A stretch of DNA of 64,000 nucleotides, taken from Mucilaginibacter ginsenosidivorax. Its GTDB lineage: Bacteria > Bacteroidota > Bacteroidia > Sphingobacteriales > Sphingobacteriaceae. Of the stretch, positions 16,675-26,097 are shown piece by piece. The DNA is taken from assembly GCF_007971525.1 (NCBI RefSeq), contig NZ_CP042437.1, positions 7,747,414-7,811,413 of the forward strand, read 5' to 3'. Position numbers and translations under genes: made by a program. Below the pieces are notes generated by a model that had not been told where the DNA came from, made no database searches, and saw nothing but the letters and a program-made list of their open reading frames with translations. The first letter of the stretch is position 1. Each line of letters starts with the position of its first letter.

Positions 16675-16723
16675 AGGCAAAGCGAATTTGTCATTTGTAA
16701 GTATGAAGGATGTCATAGTTGTT

Positions 16724-17599
16724 CTATTCTACCCTCCGCACATCCACATTTACGTACATTCTTTGCCCGGCGCCGCTGTAAACCACTCCTTTTAATGGCA
16801 CTACGTCGGCAAAATCGCGACCGATGGCAGTACGGATGTGGCGGTCGTTAACCAGCATGTTATTAGTCGCGTCAAACTCTGTCCACCCTATATCCGGAAT
16901 GTATAATGCTATCCATGCGTGCGAGGCATCTGAGCCAAACAGTTTTGGTTTTCCCGGTGGCGGCAGCGTCTCAATATATCCGCTTACATACCTGGCCGAC
17001 AAGCCTATCGAGCGTAGGCAGGCCAACGAGAAATGCGCAAAATCCTGGCAAACGCCTTTTTTATGGATAAAAACTTCTTCCAGTTTGGTGGTAACATCTG
17101 TAAAGCCGGGCGTGAAATCAAAATCATCAAATATGCGCGAATTAAGATCAAGCATGGCTTCCATAATTGGCCTGCCGGGGGTGAATGATTTTAATGCGTA
17201 CTCCCTGATGCCCTGTATAAACACCACATGGTCCGATTCAAGGTAAAATTGCCTGATGTCACTTTCGGCATCGGTACTTTTCAGCCAGATCACCACGTTT
17301 TCCCAGGGCGCTGTATTTTGTGGCGCTGCGCCAATCCATACCGGCTCGGATATTTTAACCTCGCTTTTTATCTCGACAGTTAACCGTTGATGAAATTCTT
17401 CTATCGAAAAATAGATGAATTTATTGCTAAAAAAATCCTCCCTGGTCACTACCAAATGCGGTACGGGATGAATTTGGTAGTTTACCTTCTCCACCTCTTG
17501 AAAACTGTGATTAACCGGTACCTGGTATACCAGGTTGTGGCATAATGATGCCGGCAACTGGTATTCATATTTGGTAATATGGGTTACCTGGTATTTCAT
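16724..17599 (-). CDS. Transglutaminase-like cysteine protease
   Basis: About 291 residues with the bacterial transglutaminase N-terminal beta domain (M-K-Y-x-V-T-H-I-T-K-Y-E-Y start) followed by a transglutaminase/protease core. The triad is visible as Cys in G-V-C-Q-D-F-A-H, His in S-H-A-W-I-A-L and Asp in E-F-D-A-T-N. I use the ATG at 17599, not the GTG eight codons upstream, because M-K-Y-x-V-T-H-I matches the family start. Such enzymes usually cleave amide bonds rather than cross-link. It is the third gene of the operon, 55 bases after the ATP-grasp/alpha-E gene, and probably processes the peptide that gene makes (inference from the family's conserved context). Confidence 0.9.
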   Translation of the reverse strand: MKYQVTHITKYEYQLPASLCHNLVYQVPVNHSFQEVEKVNYQIHPVPHLVVTREDFFSNKFIYFSIEEFHQRLTVEIKSEVKISEPVWIGAAPQNTAPWENVVIWLKSTDAESDIRQFYLESDHVVFIQGIREYALKSFTPGRPIMEAMLDLNSRIFDDFDFTPGFTDVTTKLEEVFIHKKGVCQDFAHFSLACLRSIGLSARYVSGYIETLPPPGKPKLFGSDASHAWIALYIPDIGWTEFDATNNMLVNDRHIRTAIGRDFADVVPLKGVVYSGAGQRMYVNVDVRRVE

Positions 17600-17654
17600 A
17601 AGCTTTGGCTGTTGTGAAAACACCGGTTAAAAAATAACTTTGTATTAGCGGTTC

Positions 17655-20207
17655 TCATAATTCGGGTAGCGCGTTATTGTTTTTCACAAAGCTGTACTGG
17701 CTTTGCGTTGGGCTAAAATAACTTTCAAATATAATGGTTGATGCCTGGCTCAACAAGGTAATCAGGTGGTGTAAAAAGCCGTTAAGCTCCTTTTTTCCAA
17801 AAACATTGGCATTGGCCGATGGTACCATCTTGTTTACATCGCAAAGCCTAATCATGGTTAATGCCTCCAGCAGTTTTTTGTGTGCTGGGCTAAGGCCGCC
17901 TTCTTTATGGTTATCGGGCAAATGAGCCAGGTGCTCATCAATTTTAGCAATTAAAAACGCCACCGATTTTGGATTATCCTCGTTAACCAGCAACAAATTG
18001 AGCACACCCGGCAATTGCAGCGTCGACCGGTATAAGTACCGGTACGTAACCAAACTCTCGTTGCACATCAGTACCAGTTCCATCAGCTGTTTCTCTACTT
18101 CGGGTGTTACGTTGTTGGCCAATGCCGCCTGTAAAATGATGCATGTATTTAATGATGACTCTAAAAAACGGCCTATGTTAAGTAACCGCCAGCTGGACGC
18201 CCTGGTCATGTTATCGTTATTGAGGCCGATAAAAGCCATCAGCTTAATAATAAACTGATCGAGGTTATGGTAAATCTTGCGTAAATCGTTACCGTTTTCC
18301 TTCATCAATTCAAATTCTTCGGATATGCTATCCAGAATCCTCCAGGTATCCAGGCTTAAACGATCACGTACGGCATAGCCGTTTGTTAAAAATGATTGCA
18401 GGGATTGGGCCAAAGTGCCTGCCCTGCCCGTTTCAACAGCCAGCGACAATAGCTCCTTTTCGGGCTGCCTTAACCTGGTCTGATCGGCTGAGGCAAAGCC
18501 GGGTAAAGTACCTGTTACCGCGCTTAAAGTTTTAAGCAGTATTACCAGCGTCTGGTTGGTTTCGGGGTGAATTTCGTCGTCGCGCTCGTTATAAATTTTA
18601 AGCACAATTCGCATTAGCCGCACGTTTATAACTGCCCTGTCAAGGTACCGGCCCAGCCAAAACAGGCTCTCGCCGGTACGGCTTGGCAAAATATTTTTTA
18701 CCTGCCGCAATACCGGCTGATTAACCGCCGGCTTTGCCTGGCTTTGGGGCGATGGCCCCAGTACCCAGGTATCTTTACTGATACCACCCGATTGGTTAGA
18801 AATAATAAACTCGCCTTTTGTGGGAAAACTTCTTGATAAACCGCCGGGCATAACATGATAAACCTCTTTATCCATATCGGCTACAATGTAACTCCTGAAA
18901 ACTGCGTTACAGGCTTCCAGGTTGTTGCCAATTAATGAGGGCGTGGTACTGAAGCTTACTACCTCCTGCGCTACGTATAAATAAGGCCGGGTGTTTATTT
19001 CGGTCCTCAAATCATCTATCTGCTTTTTGCTCAGTTCACTGCCAATGTATGGGCGGTTCTCGTTACTCCGGTAAATAGACCGGATAATAAGGAAGGGCAG
19101 GTTATCCAGCACGTATTTTTTTTCTTTCTCGTGCCCGCACCACCACGTGGCTACCGATGGCAGTATCAGTTCTTCGTTTAACAGGTGCTTGCACAGGCGC
19201 GGCAGAAAAGCCATCAGCCCCGGGTTCTCCAATATGCGGCCACCCAATGGGTTAATTATAGTCACCTTTTTTTGTCGTACGGCCTCCATCAATCCAACCA
19301 CACCTAAGTGCGAATCGCCTAAAAACTCCAGCGGGTCGCAAAATATATCATCAACACGGCGTACAATAACATCTACTTTCTCCAGCCCTTTTAAGGTTTT
19401 TAGCCATACATAGCCATCACTCACGGTTAAATCCTGCCCAAAAACAAGGGTAAAACCTAATGACGATGCCAGGTAGGCGTGCTCAAAGTAAGTTTCGTTG
19501 GCCGTACCCGGCGATAAAAGCACTACCCTTGGGTTCTCTTTATTTTGTAAAGCGAGCCTGGTTAGCGTATTTTTTAATGTTTGATAATAAGACGAAATTT
19601 TACGTACCTGGTTTTCACGGATCAGATCCGGAAAAACCCTGGTCATGGCAGCCCTGTTTTCCAGCGTGTAACCAGCACCTGATGGCGCGTCGGCACGGTC
19701 ATGCAGCACCCACATTTTGCCCAGGGGGCCGCGTACCAAATCGGCAGAGTATTGGATAAGCTGGAATTTGCCGGGTATTTTAATTTTATCGGCCTGCCTT
19801 AAAAACCCTTTGTGGCTAAATACCAGCTCAAAGGGAATAAACCCCTCTTTAATCAGCCGGCGTTCGCCATAAATATCAGCTATGATCAGGTTAAGCAATT
19901 GGGCCCGTTGTACTAAGCCTTTTTCAATATTCTCCCATTCCTGCTGGCTAAATACCATTGGTACAGGGTCAAGCTTCCAGGGACGGTTAATGCCGTCAGG
20001 ATCGCTGTACACATTATAGGTAACCCCATTATCGCGCAACTCCTGACTAATTTCCCGGCTCCGCTGCTCCATTTTTTCAACGCCCAACTCGTCATAAGCA
20101 TGTGCAAGCTTTTTCCAATGCTCGCGCACCACGCCTTCGGGTGCGGCAAGCTCATCAAAAAAAGGTTTGGCAGTTTTACCGTTCCGCTCCAGGTAAGTCT
20201 CAATCAT
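17655..20207 (-). CDS. Circularly permuted ATP-grasp ligase fused to alpha-E domain
   Basis: An 850-residue two-domain protein. Residues about 60-490 form a circularly permuted type 2 ATP-grasp domain (Y-S-D-P-D-G-I-N-R-P-W near 65, I-A-D-I-Y-G-E-R-R-L near 110, R-R-V-D-D-I-F-C-D-P-L-E near 290, the N-P-L-G-G-R-I-L-E-N-P loop near 325 and P-G-G-L-S-R near 460). Residues about 510-835 are the all-helical alpha-E domain (L-P-S-R-T-G-E-S-L-F-W-L-G-R-Y-L-D-R-A). ATP-grasp ligases join a carboxylate to an amine through an acyl phosphate; this subfamily is predicted to build short peptides or tag proteins. It lies 23 bases after the DUF2126 gene. The two parts are separate proteins in some genomes. 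Confidence 0.9.
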   Translation of the reverse strand: MIETYLERNGKTAKPFFDELAAPEGVVREHWKKLAHAYDELGVEKMEQRSREISQELRDNGVTYNVYSDPDGINRPWKLDPVPMVFSQQEWENIEKGLVQRAQLLNLIIADIYGERRLIKEGFIPFELVFSHKGFLRQADKIKIPGKFQLIQYSADLVRGPLGKMWVLHDRADAPSGAGYTLENRAAMTRVFPDLIRENQVRKISSYYQTLKNTLTRLALQNKENPRVVLLSPGTANETYFEHAYLASSLGFTLVFGQDLTVSDGYVWLKTLKGLEKVDVIVRRVDDIFCDPLEFLGDSHLGVVGLMEAVRQKKVTIINPLGGRILENPGLMAFLPRLCKHLLNEELILPSVATWWCGHEKEKKYVLDNLPFLIIRSIYRSNENRPYIGSELSKKQIDDLRTEINTRPYLYVAQEVVSFSTTPSLIGNNLEACNAVFRSYIVADMDKEVYHVMPGGLSRSFPTKGEFIISNQSGGISKDTWVLGPSPQSQAKPAVNQPVLRQVKNILPSRTGESLFWLGRYLDRAVINVRLMRIVLKIYNERDDEIHPETNQTLVILLKTLSAVTGTLPGFASADQTRLRQPEKELLSLAVETGRAGTLAQSLQSFLTNGYAVRDRLSLDTWRILDSISEEFELMKENGNDLRKIYHNLDQFIIKLMAFIGLNNDNMTRASSWRLLNIGRFLESSLNTCIILQAALANNVTPEVEKQLMELVLMCNESLVTYRYLYRSTLQLPGVLNLLLVNEDNPKSVAFLIAKIDEHLAHLPDNHKEGGLSPAHKKLLEALTMIRLCDVNKMVPSANANVFGKKELNGFLHHLITLLSQASTIIFESYFSPTQSQYSFVKNNNALPEL

Positions 20208-20230
20208 TCTCCAAATGTCTTATTTTTCCG

Positions 20231-23200
20231 CTATAAATTTTTGGCATTTTTATATCGCCTCAAATCCATAGTATACGGGTACTCCGGGCTAACTACTTCA
20301 TTGGTGATGGTATATTGCGGCAGTATATTCATTTTGGTAACAAACCTCCCTCCTGCTGTTTGCTGGGCAACGGCTGGCTCAACCAGGTTAACCGAATGGC
20401 CAAAATCAAAAAAGCGGGAAATGATGCGCGATTCGGCTTCATAGCTGTTTACCGGGAAGGTATCATAACTGCGGCCTCCGGGATGCGATACATGGTACTG
20501 GCATGCAGCCACCGATTTTTGCGTCCAGGTGTCAAACAAATCAAATACCAGCGGCGTATCTGTACCGATGGTTGGGTGCAGCGCCGATGGCGGTTGCCAG
20601 GCCCTATAGCGAACCCCTGCAATATACTCGCCCTGTACACCTGTGCTTTTCAGCGGTATTTTTAAGCCGTTACATAAAAAGGTGTATCGCGAATCGGTAA
20701 GGCCCGATATTTTAACCTGAATACGCTCCAGCGACGAATCTACAAAACGGGCGGTACCCGTACTTGACATTTCTTCGCCCAATACATGCCATGGTTCAAT
20801 AGCCATTTTAATTTCGATATTGATATCATCTACCTGCAATTCGCCCAGGAAAGGGAAACGGAAGCTAAAGAAGGGCTCAAACCAGGATATATCAAATCCA
20901 TAACCGGCATCGCGCAGGCTGTTTACCACCTCGGTCATGTCCTTATAGCAGTAGTGCGGCAGCAGGAAGCGGTCGTGCAGTTCGGTTCCCCAGCGCACCA
21001 GTTTATGGTTGTACGGTGTTTTCCAGAACCAGGCCAGTAACGTGCGGATCAGCAGGAACTGCACCATACTCATGCGGTAATGCGGTGGCATATCAAATCC
21101 CCTGAACTCCAGGATGCCCAGGCGGCCGCTTGATGAATCGGGCGAGTAAAGCTTATCGATACAAAACTCCGACCGGTGGGTATTACCGGTGATGTCTGTT
21201 AAAAAGTGACGGAAAATCCTGTCAACCAGCCAAAAAGGAACTTCATTTTCGGCCCGGTCGGGAACTTGCTGAAATGCAATTTCCAGTTCATAAAGTGTTT
21301 CCATTCTTCCCTCGTCAACCCGTGGCGCCTGGCTGGTGGGGCCTATAAATTGGGTTGAGAACAAGTATGATAAGCAAGGGTGATGCTGCCAGAAAGTTAT
21401 AAAACTGCGCAAAATATCAGGCCGGCGCAGTAGCGGACTATCAGCCGGTGTTTCGCCACCCAGTGTTACGTGGTTGCCCCCACCCGTCCCGGTATGCCTG
21501 CCATCAATATTGAATTTTTCTGTGGCCAGGCGCGATTCTGCCGCCTTTTTATACAGAACGTCATAATTTTTTGCAAGTTCGCGCCAGCTTGCTGCCGGGT
21601 GAATATTAACCTCGATAACGCCGGGATCGGGCGTTATCATCATTTTGGTGATCCGGTTGTCGGATGGAGGATCGTAACCCTCAATCAATACCGGCGTCTT
21701 TAGCTTTTCGGCTGTACGCTCAACGGCATTAACAAGGTACAAGTAATGCTCAAAATAGCTGGTAGGCGGGAAAAATATAAACAACTTGCCCTGCCTCACT
21801 TCAACAACCATCGCCGTTTTAAAAATGGTTTTACTGTTATTGAATTTGGCCCCTGTTTCGGGAATCAAATGATCGCCGTCAGGCAAAGCATCCACATCGG
21901 CAAAAAGGCTTCTTTCAGGTAATTCCTCCTGCTCTGCCGGGTCAAAATACTGCACCGAATCCAAAGGCAGGCGCAAGCCCACGGGCGAATTACCTGGCAC
22001 CAGGAACAGATTTTGCCGCCTGAACGACCATTTACAACTTTGCCAGTTGCTTTGTTCCAGGTCCCATTTGATAGGTACCACATAGCCTACGGGCTCATTC
22101 AGGCCAGTATTCAGCAACTCGGCCAATTTCTGGCGTTCCAGCGGAGATTTCAGGTCTACCTTTAGCGGATCGACATTGATGGGCGTTTTACTTTCTTCCC
22201 ACAGAAAGTAAAAAGGGTCTTCGTAAGTTGGATTAATATTTTTAGGGTCGATGTGCAATTCTTTAGTAAGCAGCTTCATGAAGCTTTTGGCATCCTTGGG
22301 GCCAAGGCCGTAATCTTTCGACAGGTCGGCCATTAACGTATCGTTGTTCCACAAGGGCACATTATCTTTACGCCAATAGCAGGCCAGTTTCCAGCGGGGT
22401 AATGGTTCGCCAGGGTACCATTTGCCTTGCCCGTACTGCATTAACGCGCCTTCGCCATACTCGTTTTTAAGCTTGTGGAACAGGATATTGGACAGGCGGC
22501 GCTTATGCTCGCCATCGGCAGCCGAATTCCACTCAGGCGCTTCATTATTATCTACTGATACAAATGTAGGTTCGCCACCCATGGTAAGGCGTACGTTATT
22601 GGCGGCAAATTCCTCGTCAACCTTATCGCCAAGGGCCATAATATCTTCCCATTGCTCGTCAGAGAATGGTTTGGTTACCCGTGGTTTTTCTTCAATACGG
22701 GTAATGGTATTTTCAAAATGAAACTCTGTTTCGATGGGGTCGTTTGTATCGCTGATGATACCACCACTAATTGGGGCCGCGCTTTGCGGATCAGGCGTAC
22801 AGGCCAATGGAATATGTCCCTCGCCGGCAAACAAGCCGGATGTTGGGTCGAGGCCTATCCAGCCGGCGCCAGGCAGGTAAACTTCTGTCCAGGCATGTAA
22901 ATCGGTAAAGTCCTGTTCGGGACCCGACGGACCTTCCAACGATTTTATGTCGGGCTTCAGCTGCACCAGGTAGCCCGAGGCAAAGCGGGCCGCCAGGCCA
23001 AAATGCCTTAGCAACTGCACAAATAGCCAGGCTGTATCACGGCACGAGCCGGATTTAAGTTCTAACGTTTCTTCGCAGGTTTGCACGCCAGGCTCCATCC
23101 GGATATTATAGGATATCTCACTGTAAAGCAAACGGTTAAGTGTAACTAAAAAATCCTGGGTAATGGTATTTTTTTTGAGTAACTCGGCGGCTTTCTCTGT

Positions 23201-23590
23201 TAAATCCATTAACAGCGGGCCGCGCTCGGTTATCTCCAGATAAGGCACCAGGTTCTTTTTTAATGAATCTTCATACTCAAAAGGATAGTGATTAGCATAT
23301 TCCTCCACAAAAAAATCAAAGGGGTTTATCACCACCATATCGGCAATAACCTCTACATCAATCACAAATTCATTTACCTTCTCCGGGAAAACAATCCGGG
23401 CAAGGTAATTACCAAAGGGGTCCTGCTGCCAGTTTATAAAGTGCTTTTCGGGTAATATTTTTAGCGAGTAGCCTTTAATCATGGTACGCGAGTGCGCAGC
23501 AGGCCGTAAACGGATAACTTGTGGCGAAAGCGTGATATGTTTATCGTACTTGTAACTTGTAAAATGACGAATTGCTACTTTTATTGACAT
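20231..23590 (-). CDS. Transglutaminase fused to DUF2126 putative amidoligase
   Basis: A 1119-residue cytoplasmic fusion. Residues 1-110 are the transglutaminase N-terminal beta domain; the transglutaminase core follows with the triad Cys183 (G-S-C-R-D), His232 (L-H-A-W) and Asp248 (L-D-P-T). From about 330 to 1115 it is DUF2126, annotated as a putative amidoligase related to the glutamine-synthetase/GCS fold (L-T-M-G-G-E-P-T-F-V start, Y-G-Q-G-K-W-Y-P-G-E-P-L-P-R-W, G-G-N-H-V-T-L-G-G, E-F-R-G-F-D-M-P-P). One polypeptide therefore pairs a predicted bond-maker with a predicted bond-breaker. First gene of the operon; a hairpin abuts its start codon (23592-23619) and a palindrome lies further up. 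Confidence 0.9.
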   Translation of the reverse strand: MSIKVAIRHFTSYKYDKHITLSPQVIRLRPAAHSRTMIKGYSLKILPEKHFINWQQDPFGNYLARIVFPEKVNEFVIDVEVIADMVVINPFDFFVEEYANHYPFEYEDSLKKNLVPYLEITERGPLLMDLTEKAAELLKKNTITQDFLVTLNRLLYSEISYNIRMEPGVQTCEETLELKSGSCRDTAWLFVQLLRHFGLAARFASGYLVQLKPDIKSLEGPSGPEQDFTDLHAWTEVYLPGAGWIGLDPTSGLFAGEGHIPLACTPDPQSAAPISGGIISDTNDPIETEFHFENTITRIEEKPRVTKPFSDEQWEDIMALGDKVDEEFAANNVRLTMGGEPTFVSVDNNEAPEWNSAADGEHKRRLSNILFHKLKNEYGEGALMQYGQGKWYPGEPLPRWKLACYWRKDNVPLWNNDTLMADLSKDYGLGPKDAKSFMKLLTKELHIDPKNINPTYEDPFYFLWEESKTPINVDPLKVDLKSPLERQKLAELLNTGLNEPVGYVVPIKWDLEQSNWQSCKWSFRRQNLFLVPGNSPVGLRLPLDSVQYFDPAEQEELPERSLFADVDALPDGDHLIPETGAKFNNSKTIFKTAMVVEVRQGKLFIFFPPTSYFEHYLYLVNAVERTAEKLKTPVLIEGYDPPSDNRITKMMITPDPGVIEVNIHPAASWRELAKNYDVLYKKAAESRLATEKFNIDGRHTGTGGGNHVTLGGETPADSPLLRRPDILRSFITFWQHHPCLSYLFSTQFIGPTSQAPRVDEGRMETLYELEIAFQQVPDRAENEVPFWLVDRIFRHFLTDITGNTHRSEFCIDKLYSPDSSSGRLGILEFRGFDMPPHYRMSMVQFLLIRTLLAWFWKTPYNHKLVRWGTELHDRFLLPHYCYKDMTEVVNSLRDAGYGFDISWFEPFFSFRFPFLGELQVDDINIEIKMAIEPWHVLGEEMSSTGTARFVDSSLERIQVKISGLTDSRYTFLCNGLKIPLKSTGVQGEYIAGVRYRAWQPPSALHPTIGTDTPLVFDLFDTWTQKSVAACQYHVSHPGGRSYDTFPVNSYEAESRIISRFFDFGHSVNLVEPAVAQQTAGGRFVTKMNILPQYTITNEVVSPEYPYTMDLRRYKNAKNL

Positions 23591-23591
23591 C

Positions 23592-23619
23592 GGCTATGTT
23601 TTATGTTATAAACATAGCC
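23592..23619 (-). promoter_or_regulatory. Hairpin abutting the DUF2126 start codon
   Basis: Perfect 10-bp arms GGCTATGTTT (23592-23601) and AAACATAGCC (23610-23619), 8-base loop. In the mRNA the stem ends one base before the AUG at 23590, covering the ribosome entry site. As DNA it is also a good operator-sized dyad. Which of the two, if either, is used cannot be told. Confidence 0.5.
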
Positions 23620-23669
23620 TATTTACAGTAAAATACGCAATGAAACCGGCAATTATTTATAGATTTTTT

Positions 23670-23684
23670 AATATTGGCAATATT
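23670..23684. promoter_or_regulatory. AATATTGGCAATATT palindrome upstream of the amidoligase operon
   Basis: 7-bp arms AATATTG/CAATATT around one central base, 80-95 bases upstream of the DUF2126 start and downstream of the end of the DUF2231 gene region. Candidate operator; no regulator gene is adjacent. Confidence 0.35.
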
Positions 23685-23757
23685 CAGTATTCCCATTACT
23701 ATTAACGCTATCGTTGTAGTGAAACTGCGGTGGTAACCTGTGTATTTATCGGACATC

Positions 23758-25914
23758 TTAGTTCAAAAACACCTCGTCCATAAAAACCCAGGCAGGTTTT
23801 CCTTTTGCCGGGTGCCAGGCCGGGACGCTTTTAAGCGGCCTGGCAACCAGTTTTATACAGGATATGGGCTGGCCGTTTTTTAATTTACACTCCAGGTTCA
23901 TGATGCTATAAGGATCATTTTTAAGCGGTACAGCATGTGTAACGCTCCCTAACAGTTTAAGATGAGATTGATCGGTACCGCCCCATACCTCTACTTTTGC
24001 CGGTAAAAATATCTGGGGGCCAGTATTACGCATCACGTTCAGGTTAACACTATGCAAATCTACAGGTTTATTAAACCACATCAGCAATTCCAGGTCTTTT
24101 TGCGATGCCAGCCATTTTCCATCGCCAAAATTACCGCTACCCAGTTCTTTATCTATCATTGTTTTGGGCCCCTCGCCTTTGTACTTACTATCGGGATAGG
24201 TTAAAAAACTGATACTATCAGGGGTGTAGGTTGATTTGTAAATGTTAAACTGAACCGTATCGCTGCCTATCCAACCGGCTTTAAAGGCCCTGGCGCGTAT
24301 TACCGTATTTTGCGTAAACAATACGCCCGGTTTATAGGATATAGCATGAATACTATCCGGCGCGCTACCATCTGTAGTATACCGGATATCGGTTCCTTTT
24401 ATCGGGTTGCCAAGCTGTAAAAGATAACTTTGCTTAAATATTACCGCGGTATTTTTTAACTGCGGACTGGTAAGTTTTAAAGGCCTGCCATCATCTTTAA
24501 AACCGGTTAACAGGGTAATGTGCTTATTGGCTTTTTGTAATGGAACAAGATCGGCAGTTTTAAGGCCGGTATCCCAGATGGCCAGTTCGGTAAGGCTTTT
24601 GATCGCCGTCAGTTGCTTTACATCGGCAGGGTTTAATTTTACACCGGCCAGCGAAAGGCTTTTAAGCAACTTAAGCGAAGCCAGTTCCTTCAATCCGCCA
24701 CCGGTAACATCGCTAAAATTCAGATTAAGCCTGTGTAGGTTTTCAAATTGGGCTATCGTTTTTAAATCAGCATCCTTTACCGGCATTTTATTCAAATCAA
24801 GCGACACCACTTGTTTCTTTATCGGGCTAAGTTCATCAAGCACCTTGATGTTGTAGGTGCTTTTGTTGTAAATATTAACGGCCAGAGCGGGCGATTCCTT
24901 TGCCAGGGGATAAATTACCCGGTAATTATTGTTGAGTTTTTTAATCTCTTTATCATCAGCTGCCGAAAAATCATATACCTCCTCTGCGCTTTCGGCGGGT
25001 TTTAATAATGTTGCCGCAATCATCCGGAGTGAATCTGTTGCGGGCAGGTCGATAAACTTTTTCTTAAAATCGGGCTTGTTTTTTACCCAAAGGTAAAGCA
25101 GTACTTTTTCTTCGTCGGTTAGTTGCGGTTTACCGGCGGGCGGCATGTGCTTTTTCTCTGATTCGGGCATGTGTACCCGCTGCAACAGCAAGCTCATAGC
25201 CGGATCGCCGGGAATAAAAAGTTTACCATTTTTGCCGCCTTTTAATATCGCAGCCTGGCTGGTGAGCATTAGTCCACCTTTCATTTTATCAGCATTATGG
25301 CAGCTTTGGCATTTGGCTTCAAAAATTGGCCTGATAACATCCTGGTAAACAAAGGCCTTATCAATGGATACTTTATTCTTGTCTTTATCCATTACCGGCC
25401 CTAAAACAAAATCGTCGCCGTGGGTAAGGTTTGCACCAAAATGCCCGGCAACTATCAAACAAAAAACCGTAACCAAAGCCCCTGTTTTGGCCAGCGTAAC
25501 CGTATATTTTGCTGTGTTACGAATAAGATAAACGCCATAGCCCACAAACGCCACACTGATGCCAAACCACTTATGCCATAACAAATTACCTCCCTCGTAA
25601 CCCGGCTCGCGCGATAACAGCAGGCCCATGATTACCGTTAACGACGATAAAAGCGCTCCCAGCACCAGTAAATAATTGGTAAAGTTTTGGTAAAGCTTCT
25701 CGTTAGCAAATTCGGCCCTGAACCGAAAAAACTCCAGCACCATGGCCAGCATCAATATTACGATAGGGAAATGCAAAATTAAGGGGTGCAACCGCCCAAC
25801 CGGCTGTAACCATTGCGGCACAACCAGGCTATCGCCGGCTATTAGTAAAACTAAAATGAAAATATTAAGCGCAAACAATGCCCCGTCTGCGAAAGCCCTG
25901 TGGTTGCCCTTCAT
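23758..25914 (-). CDS. DUF2231 membrane protein with c-type cytochrome, leucine-rich and discoidin-like parts
   Basis: A 718-residue multi-domain protein. Order: DUF2231-like membrane region with about five helices (1-165, L-Q-P-V-G-R-L-H-P-L-I-L-H-F-P-I); planctomycete-type cytochrome c segment with one heme site C-Q-S-C-H near 203 and M-P-P-A-G-K-P-Q-L-T; leucine-rich-repeat-like region (about 355-475); chitobiase/FN3-like domain (D-I-R-Y-T-T-D-G-S-A-P near 510); C-terminal F5/8 discoidin-like domain. It is the last gene of the DUF1553-DUF1501-DUF2231 cluster, 183 bases after DUF1501. Heme attachment implies the soluble part is periplasmic. Probably an electron-transfer membrane partner; substrate unknown. 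Confidence 0.82.
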   Translation of the reverse strand: MKGNHRAFADGALFALNIFILVLLIAGDSLVVPQWLQPVGRLHPLILHFPIVILMLAMVLEFFRFRAEFANEKLYQNFTNYLLVLGALLSSLTVIMGLLLSREPGYEGGNLLWHKWFGISVAFVGYGVYLIRNTAKYTVTLAKTGALVTVFCLIVAGHFGANLTHGDDFVLGPVMDKDKNKVSIDKAFVYQDVIRPIFEAKCQSCHNADKMKGGLMLTSQAAILKGGKNGKLFIPGDPAMSLLLQRVHMPESEKKHMPPAGKPQLTDEEKVLLYLWVKNKPDFKKKFIDLPATDSLRMIAATLLKPAESAEEVYDFSAADDKEIKKLNNNYRVIYPLAKESPALAVNIYNKSTYNIKVLDELSPIKKQVVSLDLNKMPVKDADLKTIAQFENLHRLNLNFSDVTGGGLKELASLKLLKSLSLAGVKLNPADVKQLTAIKSLTELAIWDTGLKTADLVPLQKANKHITLLTGFKDDGRPLKLTSPQLKNTAVIFKQSYLLQLGNPIKGTDIRYTTDGSAPDSIHAISYKPGVLFTQNTVIRARAFKAGWIGSDTVQFNIYKSTYTPDSISFLTYPDSKYKGEGPKTMIDKELGSGNFGDGKWLASQKDLELLMWFNKPVDLHSVNLNVMRNTGPQIFLPAKVEVWGGTDQSHLKLLGSVTHAVPLKNDPYSIMNLECKLKNGQPISCIKLVARPLKSVPAWHPAKGKPAWVFMDEVFLN

Positions 25915-25934
25915 ACCAGCAACAATATTTTATT

Positions 25935-26054
25935 TATCAAAACTAAATAAGCTAAAACGTTTTAAACACATCGATAAAAAGATATCAGCAGTCAAATCTA
26001 TCAAAACCGGATAAGCTAAAACATTTTAAGCATGTCACTAAAAAGAATCAGCCT
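25935..26054. repeat. Two imperfect direct repeats, 64-base period
   Basis: Copy 1 (25935-25990) and copy 2 (25999-26054) both read TATCAAAAC-x4-TAAGCTAAAAC-x-TTTTAA and end AAAAAGA-x-ATCAGC, with about a dozen differences. They fill the gap between the DUF1501 and DUF2231 genes, which are otherwise a single transcription unit, so the repeat would be transcribed. Confidence 0.7.
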
Positions 26055-26097
26055 TAAAATCAAAATCCTGTCAATCCTGTAAAATCCTAAAATCGTG

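Larger units (their letters stand above)
16119..16680. repeat. Mosaic of GTCAT-ended palindromic repeats
   Basis: The 676-base gap between the metallopeptidase and the transglutaminase gene is almost entirely inverted repeats, listed separately where bounds are clear. Others are a 12-bp inverted pair AATTTCGCAAAA (16128-16139)/TTTTGCGAAATT (16191-16202), a related perfect palindrome AATTTCGCGAAATT (16351-16364) followed like the former by TCTGAAGG-AGAATGACA, and a perfect 16-bp palindrome CATTTGCGCGCAAATG (16543-16558) between TGTCAT and GGATGACA. The genes either side converge, so these may also end transcription. Confidence 0.75.

Noticed and set aside
16119..16680. Clustered palindromes as a non-coding RNA gene or attachment site
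   Set aside because: They are separate GTCAT-ended inverted repeats with no promoter, integrase or tRNA end; mobile-palindrome origin explains them better.
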